Counted from the stretch's first letter, positions 38,272 to 47,107 are shown. The stretch is DNA of 52,128 nucleotides from Clostridium cuniculi (GCF_004353185.1 NZ_SMUS01000028.1:1-52128); one strand, 5' to 3'. A program made the numbers and translations. The notes: generated by a model from the letters alone, not told the origin.

Positions 38272-38997
38272 TTATTTTTCTTTCAAATCAACAATCCAAT
38301 AATCGCTAATCTTATTTCCTATAATATACCCAACTAAATTAATCCATCCATCACACTTATCCAAAATAATTGAATCACTACTAACAACATAATTACTTTT
38401 CTCTAAAATAACATCTGGATTAGGTATAATTTCTACATTAACATCAACATCCCACTTCTCTGAAGTTTCATAAATTGCAGTTTTAAGCTTACCAGAATTA
38501 GAAACAGGTGCATCAATATAAAAATTAACACCCTTAATTTTAAGCTTTTTAAAAATCTCACCTAAAATATCTAAAGCTATGTAAGTTTTATCAATTAATC
38601 TATATGTTCCCCTAAGCCCAGCTAAATCTCTTATTGAACCATCCATACAATTTATTAATAATCCCTTAGACAAAGCAACCTCAAGAGAAATAATAAAATT
38701 AAATGTATCTATATTTATAGTTTTACCTTCTAATTCATAAACACTTATTTCCTTCCTTTTTCTTATTCCCAAATCTTTATTTGAACAACTTGCTCTTCTA
38801 AGAGCCATACGTTGCCTTGAAGAAAACTGATGTCTACCTCCAACAAAATCAATAATATTACTAATAGGATAATTCCTATTAAGTAGCCATACTACTTCTT
38901 CTTGAGCATACTTTAATCTTTCTATTTCTTTCCTTGAAAAAAATCTTTCATCCTTATCTTCTTTTCCTCTTATAGTACTTTTCTTTACCTCTTCCAT
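38272..38997 (-). CDS. DUF434 domain protein
   Basis: 241 residues matching the DUF434 type by pattern. The N-terminal helical part is LKYAQEEVVWLLNRNYPISNIIDFVGGRHQFSSRQRMALRRASCS. A C-terminal alpha/beta part follows, with NIDTFNFIISLEVALSKG, DGSIRDLAGLRGTYRLID and INFYIDAPVSNSGKLK-like segments. The acidic and asparagine residues (DTFN, DGSIRDL, DAPVSNSG) recall PIN/NYN-like nuclease folds, but that is inference. Function unknown. Monocistronic. Confidence 0.75.
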   Translation of the reverse strand: MEEVKKSTIRGKEDKDERFFSRKEIERLKYAQEEVVWLLNRNYPISNIIDFVGGRHQFSSRQRMALRRASCSNKDLGIRKRKEISVYELEGKTINIDTFNFIISLEVALSKGLLINCMDGSIRDLAGLRGTYRLIDKTYIALDILGEIFKKLKIKGVNFYIDAPVSNSGKLKTAIYETSEKWDVDVNVEIIPNPDVILEKSNYVVSSDSIILDKCDGWINLVGYIIGNKISDYWIVDLKEK

Positions 38998-39103
38998 AAC
39001 AAGTTCCCTTCATAGTAATTTCTAATATAATTACTTATATTTTATATTCTTTTCATATATTTTATTTAAAAAATAATTTTAAATTGTTTTTTATAAAATA
39101 TTA

Positions 39104-39433
39104 TTAAAGAAAAACTTGTACAATTATCATGTAGCATATAGTTCCCGATAATATACTTAATAATGTATTTCTTTTGTAAATATAAAGTATTACAACTAAA
39201 AATATTGATATTAATTCAGGTAATGCAAAAGGGAATGTTACTAGAGATACATTTTTTAAACAGTAAATCACTAGCATTCCCATAACTGCACATGGTAAAA
39301 CATTACTTAAATAGGTAATAATTTTAGGTGGTTCTTTTCCTTCTGGAAATAATATAAATGGTAAAAATCTTATTAAAGCAGTAATTAATGAAACTACTAG
39401 TATTAATAAAAAATTATAAATAATTTTGTTCAT
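39104..39433 (-). CDS. azlD: Branched-chain amino acid exporter small subunit AzlD
   Basis: Four-helix protein of 109 residues, partner of AzlC in exporting branched-chain amino acids. Family pattern: LITALIRFLPFILFPEG, YLSNVLPCAVMGMLVIYCLK. AAGGAGGA lies within the azlC end, and the start overlaps azlC by 20 bases. It is intact even though azlC carries a stop codon. Confidence 0.88.
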   Translation of the reverse strand: MNKIIYNFLLILVVSLITALIRFLPFILFPEGKEPPKIITYLSNVLPCAVMGMLVIYCLKNVSLVTFPFALPELISIFLVVILYIYKRNTLLSILSGTICYMIIVQVFL

Positions 39434-40115
39434 TAAGAGTATCCTCCTTATTAATAATTCCTACTATTAATAAAGAAATTGTTATTAATATCATTGTAGG
39501 TATTAGAAAGTATTCACTTCCAAATATGAATAAACATATGATTGCTGAACAAATACCTATAGCTGCTGAAATATAATCCTTTTTTGATAGAATTTGCTCA
39601 GTAAAGATTACTACAAAAAGTGCTGTCATAGCAAAGTCTATTCCTGTTGTATCTATCTTAAGTGAGGCACCTATAATCCCTCCAATTATACCGCCTAATA
39701 TCCAATAAATTTGATTAAGTAAGGATACAAAAAAATAATAGTACTTATTATTTTCTTTAGTATTTTAAGCACATACTAAAGCATAGGTTTCATCTGTTAA
39801 TGAAAATATAAGATAAGGTTTTAGTTTACCTGTGTTTTTATATTTGTCCAACATAGAAATACCATAAAACAAATGTCTTGCATTTACCATTAGGGTAATT
39901 AATGCCGTAGAAATTAAAGATGCTCCTGAGGTAAGAAGATTAATAGTAAGAAATTGCATTGAACCTGCATATATAATACAACTCATAAGAACTGTCCAAA
40001 TCAAATGATATCCCTTGCTAGACATCAATATACCAAAGGCTGATCCAAGCACTATATACCCTGCCATTACGGGTATTGTTGCATTAAATGATTTTTTTAA
40101 AGTCTTTAAATTCAC
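39414..40115 (-). pseudogene. azlC: azlC, interrupted by a single in-frame TAA
   Basis: AzlC is the large membrane subunit of the AzlCD branched-chain amino acid exporter. The frame runs from MNLKTLKKSFNATIPVMAGY at 40115, but hits TAA at 39765-39767, just after the conserved SLTDETYALVCA. The same frame continues without further stops (NTKENNKYYYFFVSLLNQIYW, then GGIIGGIIGASLKID) to 39414, giving about 232 codons, the normal AzlC length. One base change could restore it. Either a recent nonsense mutation or a sequencing error. Translation could restart at an ATG at 39629 but would give only the last 71 residues. Confidence 0.85.
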
Positions 40116-40349
40116 TATTTTTCACCTACTTTTTAATTTATTTTAATTACAACTAATCATTAAACACATTTTAGTTATTTATCCTTATTTTGTCAAATGA
40201 TAACCATAGTGAATCTCTTTTTGTTTAAATTTTTCTTCTTTATATAAATACTGTGATTATATTCCATAGATTATGTATAATAAGAATATACACTATGTAC
40301 TAATTATATTATTTCTTCTTAAAACAAATCTATTTAAATGGAGATAGCT

Positions 40350-40808
40350 ATGAAAAAAATTTATATCTTTATCATTGTAATAATATTACTTCTTCTTTAT
40401 AGTTGTTCAAACAAAACTTTAGATGTTTCAGATTTAGAGAAATCAAATATTGCTGTTGATTGTGATAATATAAATATAATAGTCCAAGAAAATACTATTA
40501 AATCTTCAAAAGAAAATGTTACTTTAATTTTAAAAAACAAAACAGAATATGAATACTTTTATGATCTTTATTTTGAATTAGAAGTGGAATTGGATAATCA
40601 ATGGTATAAGGTACCATTCAATAAAAATCATGAATTTAATGACATTGGATTGTTATTAAAAGGAAATGGTGTATCTAATGAAGAGATTGAATTATCTAAG
40701 TATTTTTCAGATTTGCCAGACGGCAAGTACCGTATAGCTAAAAACTTTTATCTTGATGGTGCAAAAACTGTTGTAGTTGGTTTATTTAATATAAATAAAC
40801 CATCTTAA
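40350..40808 (+). CDS. Small lipoprotein with Ig-like beta domain
   Basis: 152 residues. Signal with two lysines, a long hydrophobic core and LLYSC, giving a lipidated cysteine near residue 19. The rest looks all-beta: NVTLILKNKTEYEYFYDLYF, VELDNQWYKVPF, and SDLPDGKYRIAKNFY, which resembles bacterial Ig-like domains of clostridial lipoproteins. Function unknown. The ATG at 40350 follows GGAG; an earlier ATG at 40338 overlaps the site. A TGTATAAT element lies at 40274-40281. Confidence 0.75.
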   Translation: MKKIYIFIIVIILLLLYSCSNKTLDVSDLEKSNIAVDCDNINIIVQENTIKSSKENVTLILKNKTEYEYFYDLYFELEVELDNQWYKVPFNKNHEFNDIGLLLKGNGVSNEEIELSKYFSDLPDGKYRIAKNFYLDGAKTVVVGLFNINKPS

Positions 40809-40827
40809 ATTATTTTGATCTAAAAGT

Positions 40828-40854
40828 AAAGTGGACAAACAATTTGTCCACTTT
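40828..40854 (+). terminator. Terminator after the small lipoprotein gene
   Basis: Perfect 12-bp stem (40828-40839 with 40843-40854), three-base loop, ending in TTTT. Confidence 0.8.
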
Positions 40855-40918
40855 TGTAGGTTCTATTATCAACACTGATTTAAAATAGAGCCAATTTAAA
40901 ATAAACTTATTATGTACC

Positions 40919-41221
40919 TTAAAAAATATAAGTCATATTTTGAGGCTCAAAATATGATAATCCATAAGCTTTAGCAAGTTGAGGAATTACATCATTTAAA
41001 TACTCAGCATCTTCAAAGCTGCATCCAATTATTACAAATCCCTTACCCCTATTAACTTCAACATTAAATTTTTTAGAATTTAACTCTTCATAAAATTCAT
41101 CAATTAAATCTATATCACCAACAAGTGAAGTATCCCCCTGGCAAATCATCTCATATAAAACTTGTGCCCCAACAGCACTACTTACACTATCACTATTCCA
41201 TACTGCACAATACCAATCCAT
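40919..41221 (-). CDS. Hypothetical protein, 100 residues
   Basis: Unrecognised, probably soluble and acidic (start MDWYCAVWNSDSVSSAVGAQ; later KGFVIIGCSFEDAEYLNDVI). Predicted alternating helix and strand. AGGAGAG precedes the ATG at suitable spacing, supporting real translation. It stands alone between terminators. Confidence 0.65.
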   Translation of the reverse strand: MDWYCAVWNSDSVSSAVGAQVLYEMICQGDTSLVGDIDLIDEFYEELNSKKFNVEVNRGKGFVIIGCSFEDAEYLNDVIPQLAKAYGLSYFEPQNMTYIF

Positions 41222-41322
41222 TTTTTCTTCTCTCCTATATAATATTTTTAATATATACTTTTTATAATTTTATCATATCATTAATAAACTTAGTTAAAAA
41301 ACTTATAATTTAAATTATTGCA

Positions 41323-41364
41323 AAAAAATAGAATGTATTTAATATAAAATACATCCTATTTTTT
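41323..41364 (-). terminator. Terminator after the 27-residue gene
   Basis: An 18-bp stem (41323-41340 with 41347-41364) with one A.C mismatch that becomes a G.U pair on the minus strand, followed by T6 on the plus and T7 on the minus strand. Confidence 0.7.
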
Positions 41365-41374
41365 ATACAATTAT

Positions 41375-41458
41375 TTATTGATATTCATCATTATTAACTA
41401 TTTTTGTTTTAGCCTTTTTATTCTGCTTAGGCTTTTTTTCATTTCTATTTTTAGCCAA
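41375..41458 (-). CDS. Very small Lys-rich protein, 27 residues, TTG start
   Basis: Begins with TTG after GAGGTG at seven-base spacing, and is followed by a terminator 10 bp after its stop. Predicted peptide starts MAKNRNEKKPKQNKKAK and ends IVNNDEYQ: strongly basic, then acidic. It resembles short Lys/Asn-rich peptides annotated in clostridia, but I cannot name a family. Confidence 0.5.
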   Translation of the reverse strand: MAKNRNEKKPKQNKKAKTKIVNNDEYQ

Positions 41459-41802
41459 ACTATTTTCACCTCTTTTTTTCAATATATAACTTTAATAAAA
41501 GCTATATATATAGTTTGTCTTTAATTCGCCTAAAGAATACTGGCAATTATAAGCCTTAAATCCAACTTATGTTTCCTTTAATTTAAAGTTTCTTGTTATA
41601 TTTCTTTCATATTTTCCACTTAACAATTTTAGGAATCAAATAATATAATTAGTTAAATTCTAACTATCTTAACTAAAATAAGTATAATTGTGGTTCAATT
41701 TGTTATTACTTCATAATTATTGTATCATTTGCACTATTGTTTTTATTAATTTCTTATTATAATTATTAGTATATAAGTATTTTTATACGAAAGGAGACTA
41801 AT
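41459..41802 (+). other. Intergenic region upstream of selD
   Basis: About 340 bp, very AT-rich, with no credible gene. It holds a TATAAT at 41683-41688 with a poor -35 region, and a TATAAG-like box nearer the gene. AAAGGAGA sits just before the selD ATG. I see no clear hairpin structure. Confidence 0.4.
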
Positions 41803-42840
41803 ATGAATAAAACTATAAAACTAACATCTTTAACTAAAAGCTCTGGTTGCGCCGCTAAAATCGGTCCAGCTGTCTTAGATTCTGTTTTAAATAATCTACC
41901 TAAATTTGAAAATTCAAATCTATTAGTAGGTTTTGATAAAAAAGATGATGCTTGTGTATATAAAATTTCTGATGATAAGGTTTCAATTCAAACAGTAGAT
42001 TTTTTCCCACCTATGGTTGATGACCCATATACATTTGGACAAATTGCTGCTACAAATGCACTTAGTGATATTTATGCAATGGGTGGAAACCCTGCAGTTG
42101 CTATGAACTTGCTATGTTTTCCATCATGTTTAGATCCATCCTTAATGCATGATATATTATCTGGTGGTTACAGTAAAATAGCTGAAGCTGGAGCTGTTGT
42201 TGCTGGAGGACATACTATTGCTGATCCTACTCCAAAATATGGACTTTGTGTTACTGGATTTGCTCATCCAAAAGAAGTCCTTACAAATAGCAATGCCCAA
42301 ACTGGTGATGTTCTTGTTTTAACTAAGCCTATTGGTGTAGGAATTTTAAATACAGCTACAAAAGCAGAATTACTATCAGCAGATAAAATAAAAGAATTAA
42401 CTAATGTTATGACTACATTAAATAAGTATGCAAAAGATTCATTAAAGAATTTAAATGTTAATTCTTGTACTGATATAACGGGATTTAGCTTAATTGGACA
42501 TGGCTATGAAATGGCAAGTGGCAGTAATAAAACTATTGAAATATTTACTGAATCTCTTCCTATTCTTAGTTATGCATTAGACTTTGCTAGAATGGGAATA
42601 ATTCCTGAAGGAATGTATAATAACTTAGAATATCTTAAAGATTTATTTACATGCTCTAATAATATTACTCAAGAAATGAAAGATATTCTTTTAGACCCTC
42701 AAACTTCTGGAGGCCTCTTACTATCAATGCCAGAAAAAGATGCATTAGAATATGTTTCTCGCATGGAGTTATATAATCCTTGGACAAGAATTATTGGAGA
42801 AGTAACTGATAAAAAAGATTACTCTATTATAATAAAATAA
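41803..42840 (+). CDS. selD: Selenide, water dikinase (selenophosphate synthetase)
   Basis: Makes selenophosphate from selenide and ATP, the selenium donor for selenocysteine, 2-selenouridine and the selenium cofactor of some molybdenum hydroxylases. 345 residues, with the catalytic pair Cys16 and Lys19 (SSGCAAKIGP), the metal aspartates in the VDFFPPMVDDPYTFG region, NALSDIYAMGG and GGHTI. The active-site residue is cysteine (TGC), not selenocysteine. It faces the yqeC-yqeB-yedF operon. Confidence 0.97.
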   Translation: MNKTIKLTSLTKSSGCAAKIGPAVLDSVLNNLPKFENSNLLVGFDKKDDACVYKISDDKVSIQTVDFFPPMVDDPYTFGQIAATNALSDIYAMGGNPAVAMNLLCFPSCLDPSLMHDILSGGYSKIAEAGAVVAGGHTIADPTPKYGLCVTGFAHPKEVLTNSNAQTGDVLVLTKPIGVGILNTATKAELLSADKIKELTNVMTTLNKYAKDSLKNLNVNSCTDITGFSLIGHGYEMASGSNKTIEIFTESLPILSYALDFARMGIIPEGMYNNLEYLKDLFTCSNNITQEMKDILLDPQTSGGLLLSMPEKDALEYVSRMELYNPWTRIIGEVTDKKDYSIIIK

Positions 42841-42852
42841 TTTATATTAAAT

Positions 42853-42917
42853 AAGGTCATCCGTATAATTACACTACCTCACTTATTCTAGATAGCTATA
42901 ACTATTATGATGACCTT
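42853..42917. terminator. Possible terminator between selD and yedF
   Basis: Nine-bp stem (42853-42861 with 42909-42917), but a loop of 47 bases, followed by TTTTC on the plus strand. It lies between convergent genes, where a terminator is expected. Confidence 0.45.
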
Positions 42918-42928
42918 TTCTTAGTTAA

Positions 42929-43525
42929 TTATATAGTTATTACTTTTGAAGCTTCTTTCATAGCATTAGTTATATCATACATATTGCTAATTTTACCTAC
43001 TTCTAATTTATTTTCTAATTCATAAAAATTAAGACAAGCTCCACAGACTAATAATTCTACCCCTTTATCTTGTAAAACTTTTAAATGTTCAATGGCTTGA
43101 GCATTTAATGTAGGAACTTTTACCCCACCATTCATAAATAAGATTGACTTAGGTAAATCTTCTCCTTCTGAAATAGTGTAGAAAAACATTTTCATCAAAG
43201 ATTGTCCTAGTTCATCATTACCAGCACCTATTATTTCTTTATTAACAAATATAGCCCAATTACCTAATGGTTTTTTACCTTCAACTTTAGCTAAAACCTC
43301 TTCACATTCTTCACAACCATTTGAAAAATCAACTTTAAAGTTTCCATTGTTTTCTTTAATTGTAGTTATAAACCCTTGACTATTTGCTAATTTCTTTAAG
43401 TTTTCAACTGCAATTTTATTATCTACCTCAATTTCAAAAAACTTTACTCCTGCATCTATTTCTTTTTTAGCCATTATAACAGGCATAGGACAATTCTTAC
43501 CTTTTGCATCTATAAACTTTTTCAT
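42929..43525 (-). CDS. yedF: Selenium metabolism protein YedF (TusA-like plus DsrE-like)
   Basis: 198 residues in two parts: an N-terminal TusA/SirA-like domain with CPMP (Cys12) and a C-terminal DsrE-like domain with CGACLNFYEL. YedF-family proteins occur with selenium genes and are thought to move selenium or sulfur as a persulfide or perselenide. Last gene of yqeC-yqeB-yedF, 37 bp after yqeB. Confidence 0.92.
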   Translation of the reverse strand: MKKFIDAKGKNCPMPVIMAKKEIDAGVKFFEIEVDNKIAVENLKKLANSQGFITTIKENNGNFKVDFSNGCEECEEVLAKVEGKKPLGNWAIFVNKEIIGAGNDELGQSLMKMFFYTISEGEDLPKSILFMNGGVKVPTLNAQAIEHLKVLQDKGVELLVCGACLNFYELENKLEVGKISNMYDITNAMKEASKVITI

Positions 43526-43562
43526 TTCTACTCTCCTCTTATATACCTATCTATTTTAAATT

Positions 43563-44351
43563 TTAATTGTTATTCTTCATATACATTATAGCTTCTAAAA
43601 CTCCGCCACCAATAGATCTAGCTTTGTCTGATATAGTAAAACAGTGATCCTTTTCACACCTTGGATCAATATCTCCACTTTTCATCCCTTTAAACACTTC
43701 TATCCCTTCTTGTAACATCCCTCTTACTATTCCATCTATTTGTGCCAAAACTTCTACACCATCAACATAAGCAACTATATCTCCTTTTTTAACAAAATCA
43801 CCTATTGATACTACAGGCTTTATTTTACCGTTACTTGATGCCCTAATGATTCTTTCCTTTGTATATCCGCCTATATTTCCTGGAACTCCAGTATTAGGTA
43901 TTGCACTTCCTTCTTCTATTACTTTTCCTAAATAATGACCTCTTTTAGTTTCAACTACTAAATGACAATCTACCTTAGCTTCAAATCCTGGTCCAACTCC
44001 AATAACTATTGGTGCATCATCAATGCTTGTACCTAAATTTTTCTTAGCAATTATAGCATCTACTACTACATCTGGTCTTAATTCTTTTATAATCTCTGCC
44101 TTTTCATCAATTATTATTGGAATATTACCTTGATTTATTTCTTTATATATTTCATTAATATTATTAACTTTAACTCCCTTAATACCTTCTATTACAATTT
44201 CATTATCAAATACTGCCTGTGAAAATGCTACTGTTCTTCTAACTGTAGTAGGCTTATCAATTTCTGTCATAACAATATCAAATCCACTTTTCTTCAATCT
44301 ATAAGCTATTCCTGTAGCTAAATCACCTGCACCTTTTATAAGTATCATCAT
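43563..44351 (-). CDS. yqeB: Selenium-dependent molybdenum cofactor protein YqeB
   Basis: 262 residues. Nucleotide-type N terminus (MMILIKGAGDLATGIAYRLKKSG), then VVDAIIAKKNLGT, IVIGVGPGFEAKVDCHLVVE and a C-terminal biotinyl-lipoyl-like beta segment (VSIGDFVKKGDIVAYVDG). YqeB genes accompany selenium-dependent molybdenum hydroxylases such as xanthine dehydrogenase. The exact reaction is not established. Confidence 0.92.
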   Translation of the reverse strand: MMILIKGAGDLATGIAYRLKKSGFDIVMTEIDKPTTVRRTVAFSQAVFDNEIVIEGIKGVKVNNINEIYKEINQGNIPIIIDEKAEIIKELRPDVVVDAIIAKKNLGTSIDDAPIVIGVGPGFEAKVDCHLVVETKRGHYLGKVIEEGSAIPNTGVPGNIGGYTKERIIRASSNGKIKPVVSIGDFVKKGDIVAYVDGVEVLAQIDGIVRGMLQEGIEVFKGMKSGDIDPRCEKDHCFTISDKARSIGGGVLEAIMYMKNNN

Positions 44352-44372
44352 AAATCACCTCAAAACTTAAAA

Positions 44373-45119
44373 TTAACTTTTATAACTTGTAATAATAGCT
44401 TGTACATCTTTTTCTTTCAAATATCTACATATTTTCTCTGCTGAACATAGTAATTCTTCATTATCAACTTTATTAATAATAGCCCTATACTCCGCATTAT
44501 CACATCTATCTATAAATTTTTTCTGTCCACTTTCACTACTTAATAAATTTGCAATATCTTTTTCATTTATTTTATCTTCATATTTTTTTATAAGTATATT
44601 GCATACATACTCTGGCCTATGACATATTTCTTTTATACTTTTACCTAATGAATCTATACCAGCAACACCAACAATCATAGTTGTATTACTTAAAATAACT
44701 GGCTCATGATTAGCTGGCGCTTTTAAAGGTAACATTTTAGCTCCATCTGCTTCTATAAGTAAAAAATCGCATAATTCTATTAAAGTTATTGCAACATCTT
44801 CACCTACAGATGAAATTTTCTCATTTCTATCTTTTATGCCAACAGTAATTAAATTGGTATTTTTAAACCTTTCTTTTATTTCATTTATGTCACCCTTAAA
44901 ATTAATATAGTCCTTAGGCATATGCATATGTGTAGTAGTTGTAACTAATACTTTTTTTCCTAAACTACTCAATTCATTTGCTAAAGTATATATTGATGTT
45001 GTCTTTCCCCCTCCACCTACAAATGAAATTATATTTTTTTCGTTAATATTAATTCCTAATGACTCGTATAAATATTTCTTTTGATTTACTTTATTATCTT
45101 CATAACAAAAAACTTTCAT
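44373..45119 (-). CDS. yqeC: Selenium-dependent hydroxylase accessory protein YqeC
   Basis: 248-residue P-loop protein: FVGGGGKTTS (Gly35-Thr40), then VTTTTHMHMP, LIEADGAKMLPLKAPANHEPVI and VVGVAGIDSLGKS. Found with yqeB and selD in organisms with selenium-dependent molybdenum hydroxylases. First gene of its operon, 21 bp before yqeB. No hydroxylase gene is in the window. Confidence 0.92.
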   Translation of the reverse strand: MKVFCYEDNKVNQKKYLYESLGININEKNIISFVGGGGKTTSIYTLANELSSLGKKVLVTTTTHMHMPKDYINFKGDINEIKERFKNTNLITVGIKDRNEKISSVGEDVAITLIELCDFLLIEADGAKMLPLKAPANHEPVILSNTTMIVGVAGIDSLGKSIKEICHRPEYVCNILIKKYEDKINEKDIANLLSSESGQKKFIDRCDNAEYRAIINKVDNEELLCSAEKICRYLKEKDVQAIITSYKS

Positions 45120-45210
45120 CTTAATCCCTTACACTTAATTTATTTTTCAAGTTCTAATTTAATAAAAATAAATTACTTACAGTATCAAATTAGTAAATCC
45201 CTTCCTTTTA

Positions 45211-45239
45211 ATTATACTAATTTTTTCTACTTTTATAAA
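45211..45239 (-). promoter_or_regulatory. Likely promoter of yqeC-yqeB-yedF
   Basis: Minus strand TTTATA (45234-45239), 17-base spacer, TATAAT (45211-45216), giving a leader of about 85-90 nt before yqeC. Confidence 0.5.
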
Positions 45240-45256
45240 CATTAACATATAAAATT

Positions 45257-45421
45257 TTAATCATCACTACAAACACACATTGAGTGTTGTAATTCTATAT
45301 ACTCTTCTTTGCTTAAACCCTTTAAATATTTATCATAGTGATCTTCACTACAAAACTTTCCCACTTTATTTTCATAACAATCCTTTTCTAAATTCTTTTT
45401 ACAAAATAAACATTTATTCAT
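45257..45421 (-). CDS. Small cysteine-rich putative zinc-binding protein
   Basis: From the ATG at 45421, preceded by AAGGAG, the product has 54 residues (the open frame continues upstream to 45517 across a terminator hairpin). Cysteine pattern CLFCKKNLEKDC, then FCSEDHYDKYL, ending CVCSDD. Two CxxC-like pairs suggest a treble-clef or zinc-ribbon fold. Function unknown. Confidence 0.7.
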   Translation of the reverse strand: MNKCLFCKKNLEKDCYENKVGKFCSEDHYDKYLKGLSKEEYIELQHSMCVCSDD

Positions 45422-45443
45422 AACCTTATACTCCTTAAAATAA

Positions 45444-45484
45444 AAAATAACTATTAAATATATTATATATCTAATAGTTATTTT
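45444..45484 (-). terminator. Terminator after the 65-residue gene
   Basis: Perfect 13-bp stem (45444-45456 with 45472-45484) with T-rich ends. Confidence 0.65.
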
Positions 45485-45491
45485 ATAAACA

Positions 45492-45689
45492 TTACTCTTC
45501 GTATAAATTATCCTCAATAATTTTATTTGCTAAAATTCCTATATTAACTTCTCTAGTATCCATGTAAACATCAATAATTCTATCTACTAAAGTAACTTCA
45601 ACATATTCAACTACTTTCCCATCTTCATCTTTATACTTAATAATATCATAAGTTATAATATCATCTTTAAGTTGCTTTTTAGTAATCAT
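45492..45689 (-). CDS. Hypothetical protein, 65 residues
   Basis: Acidic small protein (MITKKQLKDDIITYDIIKYK, later VEVTLVDRIIDVYMDTREV) with predicted beta strands. AAGGAGA precedes the ATG. It begins 14 bp after the HAD phosphatase gene and so belongs to its operon. No family recognised. Confidence 0.65.
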   Translation of the reverse strand: MITKKQLKDDIITYDIIKYKDEDGKVVEYVEVTLVDRIIDVYMDTREVNIGILANKIIEDNLYEE

Positions 45690-45703
45690 AATTTTCTCCT
45701 TAG

Positions 45704-46330
45704 TTATTTTATAATATTTAATAATTCTTCAAAAGATTCAATTTTATCTTCAAACTCTTCTACGTCTCCAAATCCATATTTGGCATATATAAATGGAACA
45801 TTAGCAGCTTTTGCTGCATTTGCATCACCTTGTGTATCCCCTACATAGACTGGATTTTTTAAATTATTTCTTTCAACTACTAATTTAATATTCTCCGCTT
45901 TAGGTAAACCTGTTCTACCTGGACATTCGTAATCAATAAAATATTTCTCTAATCCATGAGAATTAAAAAAGCTTTCTATATATCCATCTTGACAGTTACT
46001 TACTATAAATAATTTATAGTCCTTAGCTAACTTTTCTAATGTCTCTTCTAATTTATCATATAAAGTTGCACCGTAATCTCTTAGATATTCATTTTCATAC
46101 TTACAACACTCATTTATTATTTTCATCTGCATTTCTTCATCTAAATCTGGAAGCAAAATTCTAGCTATCTCATCTAATAACTTTCCCATGCAAGGTTTTA
46201 AATCCTCTACTGTTACTTCTTTTCTACTTAAATTATATTTAGCAATTATAGTACTCCATGTTTTTGCAACTTCTACTGTAGAATCCCATAATGTGCCATC
46301 TAAATCAAATATTATACTATCAAACTTCAT
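45704..46330 (-). CDS. HAD-family hydrolase, phosphoglycolate phosphatase-like
   Basis: 208-residue haloacid-dehalogenase-type phosphatase. Motif I is FDLDGTLWDS, motif II is FIVSNCQ, and motif III/IV is GLPKAENIK with YVGDTQGDANAAK. A four-helix cap lies between motifs I and II. Substrate cannot be told. GGAGGTAAGT precedes the ATG. Confidence 0.88.
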   Translation of the reverse strand: MKFDSIIFDLDGTLWDSTVEVAKTWSTIIAKYNLSRKEVTVEDLKPCMGKLLDEIARILLPDLDEEMQMKIINECCKYENEYLRDYGATLYDKLEETLEKLAKDYKLFIVSNCQDGYIESFFNSHGLEKYFIDYECPGRTGLPKAENIKLVVERNNLKNPVYVGDTQGDANAAKAANVPFIYAKYGFGDVEEFEDKIESFEELLNIIK

Positions 46331-46466
46331 ACTTACCTCCTGAGCCTCCCTATACTATTACTTATTATATCATTATCTCTGAATTTTGTATCATAATTTT
46401 ATTTTTATGTAACATCTTTCATGTTAACTTAATAAAATATATTATAACTATATAGGAATGATTATT

Positions 46467-47033
46467 ATGAAAAAACTTAAAAATAACTTTTTAAATGCTT
46501 TAATCAAATGCTGGAGAGAAATTTCCATTAGTGATAAAGCACTTATTATAATAATGTTAATTTTATTAATACAAAGCATCCATAATTTATTTACTCCTGA
46601 ACCTAGTGAAGCTACTGCACTATCTATAAATATTATAATTCGTACTTCTATTGCTTCAATTTTTGGTTATTTTCTAAGTGAAAATTTCTTAAAGAATGAA
46701 GTTATAAAAAATAACAATTCTAATATTGCAGTTCCTCTTAATAAAAATAAAGTAGATGGTAACAAATCTGAAGATAATACTAATAATTTCATTTCCGATG
46801 ATAATAACTCAAAAAAACTTAGTATAGACCTGAAAGAATATATTTGCAATAAAACACTTCAAATTATAGTTGCATTAACAGTGTGTATTATATCTTTACT
46901 TTCTCTAATCATAGGAAATTCCTTCGATTTAATACCTTCTAGTGCAAATCCTACAGTAATTCAATTTAGAGATTTAATAAGTAGTTGTATTGGCTTCTTA
47001 GTAGGACATTCTAGTAATTCTATAAAAAAATAA
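46467..47033 (+). CDS. Unknown membrane protein, four predicted helices
   Basis: 188 residues from the ATG at 46467. Two hydrophobic segments (about 25-45 and 58-76), a hydrophilic Asn/Asp/Lys-rich linker (80-128), then two more (132-152 and 168-184), so two hairpins joined by a linker. No family recognised. An alternative ATG at 46458 lies three codons upstream; AGGAATG is a weak ribosome binding site for either. Confidence 0.65.
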   Translation: MKKLKNNFLNALIKCWREISISDKALIIIMLILLIQSIHNLFTPEPSEATALSINIIIRTSIASIFGYFLSENFLKNEVIKNNNSNIAVPLNKNKVDGNKSEDNTNNFISDDNNSKKLSIDLKEYICNKTLQIIVALTVCIISLLSLIIGNSFDLIPSSANPTVIQFRDLISSCIGFLVGHSSNSIKK

Positions 47034-47064
47034 TTTACCTAATAAATTAGAATATAATAAACTA

Positions 47065-47099
47065 AAGTCACAATATACTTTTATAATATATTGTGACTT
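47065..47099 (+). terminator. Terminator after the membrane protein gene
   Basis: Perfect 13-bp stem (47065-47077 with 47087-47099), then TATTTATTTT. Confidence 0.75.
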
Positions 47100-47107
47100 A
47101 TTTATTT

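Noticed and set aside
39765..39767. Recoding (selenocysteine) of the azlC stop, given nearby selenium genes
   Set aside because: The codon is TAA, not TGA, and AzlC has no selenocysteine or catalytic cysteine at this place.
41803..41900. Selenocysteine at the SelD active site
   Set aside because: The catalytic codon is TGC (Cys16), not TGA.
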